From positions 1 to 48,441 of the forward strand of contig CAKZFX010000029.1 in NCBI GenBank assembly GCA_936908745.1: a stretch of 48,441 nucleotides of DNA, read 5' to 3'. The position numbers and the translations under genes are program-made. This document shows, one piece after another, positions 17,789 to 24,793 of the stretch. This DNA is from an uncultured Chitinophagaceae bacterium. Its GTDB lineage: Bacteria; Bacteroidota; Bacteroidia; Chitinophagales; Chitinophagaceae. The notes beneath the pieces were generated by a model. The model had not been told where the DNA came from and did not search any database. It worked only from the letters and a program-made list of their open reading frames with translations. The first letter of the stretch is position 1. Each line of letters starts with the position of its first letter.

Positions 17789-17810
17789 AAAGGCCCTGGT
17801 CAGGGCCTTT
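17789..17810. terminator. bidirectional terminator
   Basis: AAAGGCCCTG (17789-17798) and CAGGGCCTTT (17801-17810) are perfect complements, with flanking A and T residues. It lies between the convergent DUF1415/small-protein unit and the nuclease gene, and can serve both. Confidence 0.85.
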
Positions 17811-17833
17811 ACAAATAAGTTATTTAAAAAGAG

Positions 17834-18730
17834 TTACTGGAAGCGTTTCAGTTTCAACGGAGCGCTGATGCTGTCGTGCAGGTTGGTCAGCATATTGAGT
17901 TGCACACCCGCCGCATTGGCTTCTGTTTCCAGGTCTTTGATCGTTGTAATATAGTTTCTCCACGCATTTCTTCCAGTGCCGCTGGTGCTGTACAAAGTGT
18001 TGTCGTTTGGCATATTCACCACCAATACCGTAGCATCGCTGTGAATACGTGCGAGGTCACCATTGCCTTTTGAAATAACCAGTATCACTTTCCAGATCTT
18101 AGCAGGAACGGTTACGTTGCCGTTGCCAATGCTCGACACATTACCCGCTGTGCCTGTGCCACCGCTGCCAAAGTTGCCTGTATAGATATACGCTTCTTTG
18201 TTGCCACCTACCAAAGTGGTTCTTGTATATTCTTCCAATGCATCCCATGGGCCCTGGTTCATATTCGGCGCCTGCGGAACCATATTTGTCATTAAAAAGG
18301 TTGAAGAGTTGGCCGCAACAGAGGAAGTGCGATCGGCAGAAGGACAATTGTGACCACGGTCAAATCCACCATTGGTGTAGTCAAAGTCCTGCACATGGTA
18401 CCAACTCGCCGGCAATGCATTATCAGCCCTGAAATCATCCTGGCGGCTGGTGGTGCCGATGTCTTCGCTTTGCAAATGCCAGCCCACCCATACAGGAATG
18501 CCCCTGTTTCGGTGGTAAGCTATTTTGTAAAACCCGTTATCTTTTAAAAAATTAGTCTGGCTGGTATTGGTCGCATTTGTCGGGTTGCCCGGGAGCAACG
18601 GATCGTTGTCAATAATAACAGCTGTCGGAGGGGCGGGAAGCTCAAAACTGCCACCGCCATTACTTTTACTGCATGATGCCCACACAAATGTGCCAAGCAA
18701 CACAAGGCATACGTTTCTCATACTTTTCAT
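17834..18730 (-). CDS. DNA/RNA non-specific endonuclease, lipoprotein
   Basis: A 298-residue nuclease of the ββα-metal NUC family. The lipobox VWASC at 16-20 makes Cys20 the likely lipidation site, so it is probably surface- or periplasm-anchored. The catalytic DRGH is at 124-127 with His127 as general base, and the Mg2+-binding Asn is Asn158 in MNQGPWDALE. The downstream IPSxxWKV-type region (VPAKIWKVILVISKG) also fits. Likely role is degradation of extracellular nucleic acid for nutrients. It is monocistronic, ending near a shared terminator. Confidence 0.93.
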   Translation of the reverse strand: MKSMRNVCLVLLGTFVWASCSKSNGGGSFELPAPPTAVIIDNDPLLPGNPTNATNTSQTNFLKDNGFYKIAYHRNRGIPVWVGWHLQSEDIGTTSRQDDFRADNALPASWYHVQDFDYTNGGFDRGHNCPSADRTSSVAANSSTFLMTNMVPQAPNMNQGPWDALEEYTRTTLVGGNKEAYIYTGNFGSGGTGTAGNVSSIGNGNVTVPAKIWKVILVISKGNGDLARIHSDATVLVVNMPNDNTLYSTSGTGRNAWRNYITTIKDLETEANAAGVQLNMLTNLHDSISAPLKLKRFQ

Positions 18731-18806
18731 TGGGGCAAGATAGGAACTTGGGGCGAAATAAAGCGCAAGTCCATATTTTGTTAGCGTTATAAATTACCCA
18801 CCGGCG

Positions 18807-19454
18807 CTATTGATTGCTGACAAGGAAAATGCCCGGGCTGACGCGGTCCGTTTTTATGGAAACGGCTGTATAAGTGGCCCCGCCGGATTTGTAGCTATAG
18901 GTATATTCAAGCACCAGCCCCGGCAAGCCTGCAAAAGCCGGCTCATATATAAAAGGAAGAGCCGGAAGCTGTTCGGTATAAAAACAGGTGATGGTGCGGC
19001 CGTCTTTGAGATGTACGGTTGCCTTTTTGCAGGCATAGCCGAGTATTTTTTTGCCCCCGCCGCTGTTCAGCTCATAACGGGCACTGTCATATTTGGTATT
19101 CAGCGCTTTCCATTCTTCGTCTTTAAGTTCTCGCCTTGTTGTTTTTTTCCCCGATTCTTTGAGCTGGTAGATAGAAGTGCCGGTGCTGTCTGAAAAAAAG
19201 AACAGGCTTTCGATGCGCATCAGGCTTACGAGCCTTATTCTTACTTTATTATCTGAAATGAAAATTGTTTTACTGCCACCGTCATAGGCATCGCCAACAC
19301 TGGTTTTTTTTCGGTCAGTATCCAATTGAATGGCATATGAAATAACGAAGTCTTTATGATGGCTGCTGTCAGCAATGACTTCCTGGCTATTGACCAACTG
19401 GGATTTCAGCATCAGGAAAACTCCCAGCCATAAGCGAAGGGATTTATTGAACAT
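18807..19454 (-). CDS. GLPGLI family protein
   Basis: A 215-residue exported protein with a signal peptide ending near SQE at 23-25. The family motif GLPGL is at 176-180 within EPAFAGLPGLVLEY. A Cys near 142 (YACKKA) and Cys157 could form a disulfide, as in other members. GLPGLI proteins are restricted to Bacteroidota and their function is unknown. It is the third gene of an operon with an ECF sigma factor and an anti-sigma-like protein, 15 bases downstream of the latter, so it may belong to an envelope-related response. Confidence 0.87.
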   Translation of the reverse strand: MFNKSLRLWLGVFLMLKSQLVNSQEVIADSSHHKDFVISYAIQLDTDRKKTSVGDAYDGGSKTIFISDNKVRIRLVSLMRIESLFFFSDSTGTSIYQLKESGKKTTRRELKDEEWKALNTKYDSARYELNSGGGKKILGYACKKATVHLKDGRTITCFYTEQLPALPFIYEPAFAGLPGLVLEYTYSYKSGGATYTAVSIKTDRVSPGIFLVSNQ

Positions 19455-19469
19455 GGTGGTAGTGCTGTT

Positions 19470-20258
19470 TTAATTTTTTTTATGATCAACCGAGTATTCA
19501 AGAAGGTCAATAGGATCAAGTGCAGATTTTTCTAAACTGTGGTCAAAGTATTCTGCGTCTGTTTTTTTCCATCTCTCCAATTGTCTTTTTGATCGTCTTG
19601 CTTTTGCGGTTGGTTTATTACGGCGGTTGGTATTATACATGGCTTTCATAAAGGCTTTCATCTTGTCTGAAACAGCAGCAGATGAATATTCGTCAACACC
19701 AATAACTATTTTTTTTCGTTCTGGTGAATAGTAAACGGCAAACTGGCAGTTTTCGCATTCCATAAAAGAGCTGATACCGCCTTTGACGAGATAGTCGATC
19801 GTCTCACTGTTGCCTGCTGTATCCTTTAAGCCTGTTATTGTCTTTTTGCGGATTATTTGTTGTGCCGGTACGGAAGCAATATTGCGTTGCTGACTGATAT
19901 CTTCTTTAGCAGGAGTATGCGGCATATCAAATTCAACTATTGCAAAACCATTAATTGTTTGTGCTGTTTGTTTGCCGGCTGAAAGGTTATATATAAAGAA
20001 ACCAATTACCAATACGGCGGCTGCCGCGGCTGCCCAGCGGAGATAGATAACAGGGTTTGTTTTTTTTAGCCCGCGGATTTTTTGAAACAGTGCAGGAGGT
20101 GGCGCAACGGCATGATCCTGCAATTGTTTCCATTTTTTTTCTTCTTCATCGTTTTCAGACGCATGCATTCCTTCCATTATTTTACCGAACAGCGAGGCTG
20201 GCGGTTTGGATTCATGGTCTTTGAGCCGTTTGAACATATCGTTATCCTTATCGTTCAT
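19470..20258 (-). CDS. putative anti-sigma factor, single-TM, with internal repeat
   Basis: A 262-residue protein with one membrane segment at about 72-92 (WAAAAAAVLVIGFFIYNL). Its cytoplasmic N-terminus has two copies of a motif, L-x-DH-x(4)-PP-x2-LF-x-KI, at about 12-27 and 46-61, which is probably the sigma-binding part. The start overlaps the end of the ECF sigma gene by 11 bases, the usual arrangement for a sigma/anti-sigma pair. It is not a FecR protein. The C-terminal part is periplasmic by inference, and ends in a basic, Arg/Lys-rich stretch at about 210-230. The anti-sigma role is an inference from context. Confidence 0.75.
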   Translation of the reverse strand: MNDKDNDMFKRLKDHESKPPASLFGKIMEGMHASENDEEEKKWKQLQDHAVAPPPALFQKIRGLKKTNPVIYLRWAAAAAAVLVIGFFIYNLSAGKQTAQTINGFAIVEFDMPHTPAKEDISQQRNIASVPAQQIIRKKTITGLKDTAGNSETIDYLVKGGISSFMECENCQFAVYYSPERKKIVIGVDEYSSAAVSDKMKAFMKAMYNTNRRNKPTAKARRSKRQLERWKKTDAEYFDHSLEKSALDPIDLLEYSVDHKKN

Positions 20259-20835
20259 TAGTACGTGTAATGATCTCCTGTAATTTATTGCGGGCTTTTG
20301 ATAGTTGTGATTTGCTGGTGCCTTCTGAAATATGCAGCATGCCAGCTATTTCTTTATGGCTGTATCCTTCCACGAGGTATAAGTTTACGATGGAACGATA
20401 GCCCCCGGGCAATTGCTGCACTATTTTCATAAGGTCGTCATTTTCGAGTTTGCCAAAGGTATCTCCTTCGGCTTTTGGATGAACGTGCTCGTTTGCTTCA
20501 ATATCTGCGCCAAATACCAATGACTTTTTCTTTTTCAGATGGTCAAGGCAAGTGTTTACAAATATCTTCCGCACCCAGCCCTCGAAAGAGCCAGCCCCTT
20601 TATAAGTGGAAAGGTTTTTAAATACTTTTATATATCCTTCCTGGAACACATCGTCTGTGTCACTGGCACCGCCGGTGTAGCGGAGACAAAGGCTATACAT
20701 TTTTCCTGAGTGGAGTTCGTAAATTTTTCTGAACGCCGTATCGCTTCCGTCTATGGCTTCTTTTAACAAGACTTCTAATTCAGTTCCAAGGTTGCCCCGC
20801 AGGATATCTACATCATTATTCTCGGCAATTTTCAT
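20248..20835 (-). CDS. ECF RNA polymerase sigma factor (sigma-70 family)
   Basis: About 195 residues from the start used here. Region 2 shows AFRKIYELHSGKMYSLCLRYTG and DTDDVFQEGYIKVFKNL, with SFEGWVRKIFVNTCLDHLKKKK after it; region 4 shows LPGGYRSIVNLYLVEGYSHKEIAGML followed by the HTH segment HISEGTSKSQLSKARNKLQEII. This is a Bacteroidota-type ECF factor. A start 14 codons upstream (20877) is possible but the inner ATG fits the family. Its target promoters are unknown, though the downstream GLPGLI gene is likely part of the same operon. Confidence 0.93.
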   Translation of the reverse strand: MKIAENNDVDILRGNLGTELEVLLKEAIDGSDTAFRKIYELHSGKMYSLCLRYTGGASDTDDVFQEGYIKVFKNLSTYKGAGSFEGWVRKIFVNTCLDHLKKKKSLVFGADIEANEHVHPKAEGDTFGKLENDDLMKIVQQLPGGYRSIVNLYLVEGYSHKEIAGMLHISEGTSKSQLSKARNKLQEIITRTNER

Positions 20836-21665
20836 GCAGCTTGTCTTAATAGGTAAAGGTATTATTACTGTTGCCAAGAAAAAATTGCTCTTCAGGCAAC
20901 CTGCAAATGAACTAAATCGTCGGGGAAATTTCTGTCATAATAATCAGACAAAAAATATAATTAAAAAAGATGTTTTTTGTAATACAGACAACCACCATAT
21001 ACTCCAGTCGTCTTTTATTGTGAACATAGGCTATTAGTAACCGATAATGATTCGCCTTCATGAAAAAGAGATTTGTGTTGTATAAAATGGAAACGGAAAT
21101 CAATTCCTTTTTATACCTGGAGAAAAACTCACTTTACCAACGATCATTTACCTGTTCGGCAGCCAAAGCAAAAAGGTTTTCCATCTTTCCTGCATTGTGG
21201 TTTGGGCTTATTTACAACCTGCGATGGATAGATGCAAAACATACAGTGATAAACTGATAGTTATTTGACTATAAATGAACAACTGGTTATTCTAAAAGCA
21301 GTGCAATGCTTTTGAGTAACTGTGAAAAGATGAAGCGGGCCTTGTCTAGGGCCTGTGTTTTTCATGATCAATCGGCAAAATGGCTTTTGCCGTCATTGGG
21401 TTTTATGGTGGTTAATCCTGCCCTGTGGAAACTTTTATTAGGATTACCCTTTAAAATCATATTGATCCCTGAGCGGGAACCATCACTTGTGAAAAACTGG
21501 TGGTTCTTTCTTCATTTTCTCTTGCTGCTGCATGCAGTTTTTCTGCAAGGTTTTACTTCATTGCCAAAACCGTACCGATGGGGGTGAGTAAAACTTGCAG
21601 CAGTGAGAAAATGATACCCTTGGCAGGGTATGCCGCCGCAAGCCGGCTGTTTGTATTATTACTGC
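20836..21665. other. 830-base region without a convincing gene
   Basis: It separates the ECF sigma gene from a plus-strand secreted protein gene. Two plus-strand frames (21060-21257, 65 codons; 21306-21587, 93 codons) are open, but neither has recognisable domain features and the second is a hydrophobic, Trp-rich tract without a proper signal peptide. At about 21614-21631 the hairpin ATACCCT-TGGC-AGGGTAT occurs. It may be decayed coding sequence or regulatory DNA. Confidence 0.5.
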
Positions 21666-22214
21666 ATGAAAACAGCCACTGCTTTATTCCTTTTTTTCTT
21701 CTTTACATTTTCTGCCAATGCACAACCGTTTGATGTGAATGCAAAAAGCTTTGCAGAACCTTTTTGGGTGATCTATAAAAGTGCCTGTATCTTCTTTAGT
21801 GATATAAAAGGCCAGCCTATTATCAGCAATATGTTTGGCAAGCCGGACACTATCGGCTACCGGCTGAAATTATTACCAGCCGGCGTTACCGACTGGAAAC
21901 ATATCAGCGGCAGCAACAGCGAGGAGCAAACTATTTTCTTCAAACTGGGCGAGTACAGTACAGACAGCGCAGAAGTGGCGAAACGATTTACCGGCCTGAT
22001 CGCATTGATTAAACAAATGGATCCAACGGCGGTGCTGGAGTATGATGAGAGCTACTCCGATACCAAGGTAAAAGAAGTACGTATCTGCACCGGCAAGGCT
22101 TCTTCCTGTGGCGAAGATGATCCATGGCGGGTAAGTCTTTATTTCCATCGCTTTTCGGGCAATGAATTCAATGTATCTGTAAACATACAGGCGTATCCCC
22201 CGGCCCGCCAGTAA
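21666..22214 (+). CDS. hypothetical secreted protein
   Basis: About 182 residues from the start used (MKTATALFLFFFFTFSANAQ), which gives a clear signal peptide cut after residue 19 or 20. An in-frame ATG 12 codons upstream (21630) would spoil the signal. The mature protein has three Cys in CTGKASSCGE and an earlier CIFFSDIKG, suggesting a disulfide. I do not recognise the family. It is transcribed toward a small minus-strand gene. Confidence 0.65.
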   Translation: MKTATALFLFFFFTFSANAQPFDVNAKSFAEPFWVIYKSACIFFSDIKGQPIISNMFGKPDTIGYRLKLLPAGVTDWKHISGSNSEEQTIFFKLGEYSTDSAEVAKRFTGLIALIKQMDPTAVLEYDESYSDTKVKEVRICTGKASSCGEDDPWRVSLYFHRFSGNEFNVSVNIQAYPPARQ

Positions 22215-22224
22215 AAGGAGGCGT

Positions 22225-22407
22225 CTATTCTTTTACCAATGCTGAAATTATATAGGACAACGGGAAGTAAGTGGCGGGCTTCGGTATGAAAACCGTTTTA
22301 GCCACAGGAAGGTTTTTTGATTCGTATTTATGTAAGCATACGCAAACAGCCACCAAGGCCAGCAGCCCAATTCCGATGATGCTCATTATCAATACGTATC
22401 GTTTCAT
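22225..22407 (-). CDS. 60-residue small membrane protein
   Basis: A short protein with an N-terminal hydrophobic segment MKRYVLIMSIIGIGLLALVAVCVCLHKY, then a Pro-containing tail with IPKPATYFPLSYI. It is either a signal-anchored peptide or a small membrane protein. It is divergent from the DUF2975 gene, and the about 100 bases between the two starts hold the phased palindromes. Function unknown. Confidence 0.5.
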   Translation of the reverse strand: MKRYVLIMSIIGIGLLALVAVCVCLHKYESKNLPVAKTVFIPKPATYFPLSYIISALVKE

Positions 22408-22444
22408 GCAAACAGGTTTCTACTACAAATTTACTAATTATTTT

Positions 22445-22477
22445 TAAATATTTATTGTTTTTCGATAAATATTTATC
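22445..22477. promoter_or_regulatory. two phased palindromic operator candidates
   Basis: TAAATATTTAT occurs at 22445-22455 and again at 22466-22476, exactly 21 bases apart (two helical turns). The second is inside the perfect 14-bp palindrome GATAAATATTTATC (22464-22477). The pair overlaps the -33/-7 spacer of the promoter at 22455-22484, which is where a repressor should bind. The HTH protein encoded in the same operon is the natural candidate. Confidence 0.55.
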
Positions 22478-22484
22478 ATATTTG
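22455..22484 (+). promoter_or_regulatory. Bacteroidota-type promoter of the DUF2975 operon
   Basis: TTG at 22455-22457, a 19-base spacer, then CATATTTG at 22477-22484, one mismatch from the TAnnTTTG -7 consensus. It lies about 25 bases upstream of the DUF2975 start codon. An overlapping palindrome suggests repression. Confidence 0.5.
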
Positions 22485-22508
22485 CACTGTCATTTAAATT
22501 AAGCAAAT

Positions 22509-23060
22509 ATGGACATCAAAATTAAAAGCACGCATATTTCGGTGGTGCTTATCATTATCACAGCGATCATTTTTGTCGGGGTTTGTATTGAAGCGGGTGG
22601 TTTTATTTTTAATACCATCTATGCTCTTAATAAGCCATCGGTGGCGGCCCGCTATTGGCTGAACCTCGATTTGTCGGCCGTTTATAATTATGACAAAGGG
22701 CAATTCGTGGTGGTAACAACCTATATGATCATTGCGGCGGTTTTACGTTGTATTATTTTTTACCTGATCGTAAAGTTGCTGCTGGATAAAAAACTGAGCT
22801 TGTCGAAACCTTTTAATAAATATATGACAAATTTTATCTCAGTAGTGGCCTGGTTAGCGTTAGGCACAGGTCTTTTTTCTTCGTGGGGTGCTAATTATGT
22901 AAACTGGCTGGAGAAAAAAGGATTGGCCATGCCGGGTATTCATGAGATGCGGCTGGGCGGTGCTGATGTATGGTTATTCATGGGCGTGGTGCTGCTGGTG
23001 ATTGCACAGTTATTTAAAAGAGGTGCTGAAATCCAATCTGAAAACGAATTAACCGTATAA
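22509..23060 (+). CDS. DUF2975 family membrane protein
   Basis: A 183-residue protein with four hydrophobic segments (about 9-29, 76-96, 112-130, 151-170), matching the DUF2975 family. These are found next to YozG-type HTH repressors, as here: the next gene starts two bases after its stop. The function of the family is not known; a membrane sensor that affects the HTH partner is a common guess. It is probably regulated by that partner through the palindromes in the promoter. Confidence 0.82.
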   Translation: MDIKIKSTHISVVLIIITAIIFVGVCIEAGGFIFNTIYALNKPSVAARYWLNLDLSAVYNYDKGQFVVVTTYMIIAAVLRCIIFYLIVKLLLDKKLSLSKPFNKYMTNFISVVAWLALGTGLFSSWGANYVNWLEKKGLAMPGIHEMRLGGADVWLFMGVVLLVIAQLFKRGAEIQSENELTV

Positions 23061-23062
23061 CG

Positions 23063-23272
23063 ATGGCCATAATTGTAAATCTTGATGTGATGATGGCCAG
23101 GCGCAAAATGTCGTTGAATGAGCTGTCGGAAAAAGTGGGGCTGACGCTGGCTAATTTGTCGATCCTTAAAACAGGAAAGGCCAAAGCCATCCGCTTCAGT
23201 ACGCTGGAGACGATCTGTAAAGTGCTGGATTGCCAGCCGGCGGATATACTGGAGTATAAAAAAGAAGAGTAA
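23063..23272 (+). CDS. YozG-like Cro/C1-type HTH transcriptional regulator
   Basis: A 69-residue protein of the small HTH_26/YozG family, containing MARRKMSLNELSEKVGLTLANLSILKTGKAKAIRFSTLE-type sequence: helix-turn-helix with the recognition helix near 28-40, then LETICKVLDCQPADILEYKKEE at the C-terminus. It follows the DUF2975 gene by two bases. It likely represses its own operon through the TAAATATTTAT elements (inference). Confidence 0.9.
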   Translation: MAIIVNLDVMMARRKMSLNELSEKVGLTLANLSILKTGKAKAIRFSTLETICKVLDCQPADILEYKKEE

Positions 23273-23387
23273 AAAGGTACCCGTGTTTCCACGGTTGTTG
23301 AGAATATGCCATCGCCATAGCTTTGAATGGTATCGTTTCTAAGCAGCATTAAACGTTTCGGGGCCTTATCATTATTCCATAGCCAAG

Positions 23388-23418
23388 AACCCCTGTGTGA
23401 GCAGGGGTTTGTTTTTTT
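23388..23418 (+). terminator. rho-independent terminator
   Basis: AACCCCTG (23388-23395) and CAGGGGTT (23402-23409) form an 8-bp stem with a six-base loop, followed by a T-rich tail with T7. It lies about 115 bases after the HTH stop and ends the DUF2975 operon. Confidence 0.85.
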
Positions 23419-23474
23419 ACTGTTATTTTCATTATGCTATTGAAATAAGTAGCTTTATTCTCACAGAATAATTT

Positions 23475-23834
23475 ATGCTTTCATTTTTTATACGAAGAGC
23501 ATTTCCAGCTTTATTGTTTTTGACATTCAGCATTAGTAAGCTGGATGCACAAACTGTATACAAAACACCTTCAGGCGCCAAGTATCATACGGCCACCTGC
23601 CGTACGGTAAAGAATGTTTCAGAAGCGATCACATTGGAGAAAGCGATAGAATCAGGACTGGACCCGTGTAAAGTATGCCAGCCGGTAGTGCCCAATGGCG
23701 GGGGAAGCAAAACCAAACAACCAGGAGGCGAAGCTGAAACGGTGCAATGCAAAGGGAAAACAAAAGCCGGTACACGTTGTAAACACATGACAAAGATTGC
23801 CAACGGTTATTGCTTTCAACACCAGCCGGGATAG
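23475..23834 (+). CDS. secreted Cys/His-rich protein with DUF5763-like tail
   Basis: A 119-residue exported protein with a signal peptide to about residue 25. It has two metal-binding-like modules. The first is YHTATC ... CKVC, an H-x3-C, about 27 residues, C-x2-C pattern like that in small Ada-type zinc modules. The second, after a Gly/Lys/Pro linker, is C-x8-C-x9-C-x2-H (CKGKTKAGTRC ... GYCFQH), a DUF5763-like motif. Both probably bind zinc. Function unknown. Related modules are encoded singly at 36313, 44315 and 45843. Confidence 0.75.
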   Translation: MLSFFIRRAFPALLFLTFSISKLDAQTVYKTPSGAKYHTATCRTVKNVSEAITLEKAIESGLDPCKVCQPVVPNGGGSKTKQPGGEAETVQCKGKTKAGTRCKHMTKIANGYCFQHQPG

Positions 23835-23860
23835 ATAACGCCTATAGCAACTGTGATTGT

Positions 23861-24229
23861 TTATTTTCCTTCATCCATCTTCTCTTCGATCATCCGGTTA
23901 TACTTATCCATCAGCTCGTAATATTTTTCCTTCCACTGATCCAGTATCTTGAGAGCATCTTCAAGCGTTTGAGGCTTCTTATACGTTTCGTCCGGATCAG
24001 ACAAAAGATATTTAGGCATATCTGGAAACTCTTCTGTAAAGTCATGCAGGATGGCTTTGCCGTATAATATCAGGATATGATAATCGAGGTCGGGATCTTC
24101 GATGTGTTTGTAATAGGCATTACGGGAATAGCCTGCCCGTTTCGTGGCTTCTCCAATTTTATACCTCGAAGTTTTAACAGCAGTTTTCAATACCTGCCCC
24201 CGGTTCAGTTTGTTTTTGCGTACTGGCAC
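23861..24229 (-). CDS. small HTH-like DNA/RNA-binding protein
   Basis: A 122-residue protein with a predicted helix-turn-helix near 22-45 (YKIGEATKRAGYSRNAYYKHIED), a middle segment HDFTEEFPDMPKYLL and a C-terminal coiled coil rich in Lys and Glu (LDQWKEKYYELMDKYNRMIEEK). The start is a GTG at 24229, chosen because the frame opens there and the residues match the HTH boundary; no Shine-Dalgarno site is visible. It is divergent from a highly structured non-coding segment and has its own promoter at 24281-24312. I do not recognise a function. It may control, or be controlled by, the adjacent structure. Confidence 0.7.
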   Translation of the reverse strand: MPVRKNKLNRGQVLKTAVKTSRYKIGEATKRAGYSRNAYYKHIEDPDLDYHILILYGKAILHDFTEEFPDMPKYLLSDPDETYKKPQTLEDALKILDQWKEKYYELMDKYNRMIEEKMDEGK

Positions 24230-24280
24230 CGAGGGTAAAAAGATTAAGAATTATGTATAAAAATTTATCCTAACCGTAAC

Positions 24281-24312
24281 CAAATGTAATTAAAAATGTA
24301 TAATATTGTCAA
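24281..24312 (-). promoter_or_regulatory. promoter of the small HTH gene
   Basis: On the minus strand, TTG (in TTGACA) at 24310-24312 is followed by a 21-base spacer and TACATTTG at 24281-24288, an exact match to the Bacteroidota TAnnTTTG element. The start of transcription would be about 24275, giving a 45-base leader. This puts the structured segment upstream of the promoter and outside the HTH mRNA leader. Confidence 0.6.
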
Positions 24313-24346
24313 CTTATTGTGCGTTTTTGTTTTTTCTCCTCTGAAA

Positions 24347-24573
24347 AGCCTCACCATAAAACCTGCGAAACTTCAAATGATTAATTGAAGCATTCGCTTA
24401 GAGTCTCGTTTTAATAACCTCGTAATGGTTGGCGGAATGACACGGGATAATAAGTTGAATGCCCACGTTAGCCTATGGCGTGGGCTCTTCTTATTCGTGT
24501 CAGGGTCTCCGAGGGCCTTAAAGACGATAAGTTGAAGTTCCACGCCACCCTTTTTTAAGAACTTCAAGAGGCT
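24347..24573 (+). ncRNA. candidate structured non-coding RNA, multi-branch, no known family
   Basis: A 227-base non-coding segment in which nested complementary arms build a closed structure: AGCCTC/GAGGCT (24347-24352 with 24568-24573); a hairpin of GCGAA/TTCGC and CTTCAA/TTGAAG (24365-24397); a branch of TCGTTTTAA/TTAAAGACGA (24406-24414 with 24518-24527, one bulge), CCTCG/CGAGG (24418-24422 with 24510-24514), TGACACG/CGTGTCA, AATAAG/CTTATT and GCCCACG/CGTGGGC (24438-24502); and a hairpin TTGAAGTTC/GAACTTCAA (24532-24567). The plus strand is favoured because a terminator-like hairpin follows there. I found none of the signatures that I know of RNase P, tmRNA, SRP, TPP or cobalamin RNAs. Confidence 0.6.
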
Positions 24574-24668
24574 CCGGGCAAATTAAACCCCTATATATGA
24601 AAACTCATTATCTCCACAGATCATTGCACCTGTTGCAAATGATAATGGCCAAGAAGCCGAAGAATCCT

Positions 24669-24716
24669 GTTTGAGAAAGGAATGCTGAATGCCTGTTCAG
24701 CTAATCAAACTTTTTT
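24669..24716 (+). terminator. terminator-like hairpin downstream of the structured segment
   Basis: GTTTGA (24669-24674) pairs with TCAAAC (24705-24710), and inside it GCTGAA (24684-24689) pairs with TTCAGC (24696-24701). T6 follows at 24711-24716. It would end a plus-strand transcript of the structured RNA before the SusC gene, or act as an attenuator for that gene. The outer stem is weak, so confidence is moderate. Confidence 0.45.
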
Positions 24717-24793
24717 ACTGGTAAATCAAATGGTGATTAACGCTGCACAAGCAGGGTTAGCCACCCTATTGTCCACACATTAATCTTAACTGA

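Noticed and set aside
21060..21587. Two plus-strand frames of 65 and 93 codons
   Set aside because: Neither has a domain, a proper signal peptide or a good start region; the second is hydrophobic and Trp-rich without cleavage site. Kept only as a note on the gap.
24373..24567. Minus-strand 64-codon open frame across the structured segment
   Set aside because: It coincides with base-paired arms, so its open frame is better explained by the RNA structure. It has no ribosome site, no recognisable domain, and repeats of Lys/Arg/Leu typical of chance translation.
24230..24793. Retron, tmRNA, RNase P, or TPP/cobalamin riboswitch
   Set aside because: No reverse transcriptase gene is nearby, and the signature words expected for tmRNA, RNase P, TPP or B12 RNAs were not found. 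A group II intron domain V was looked for and not seen.
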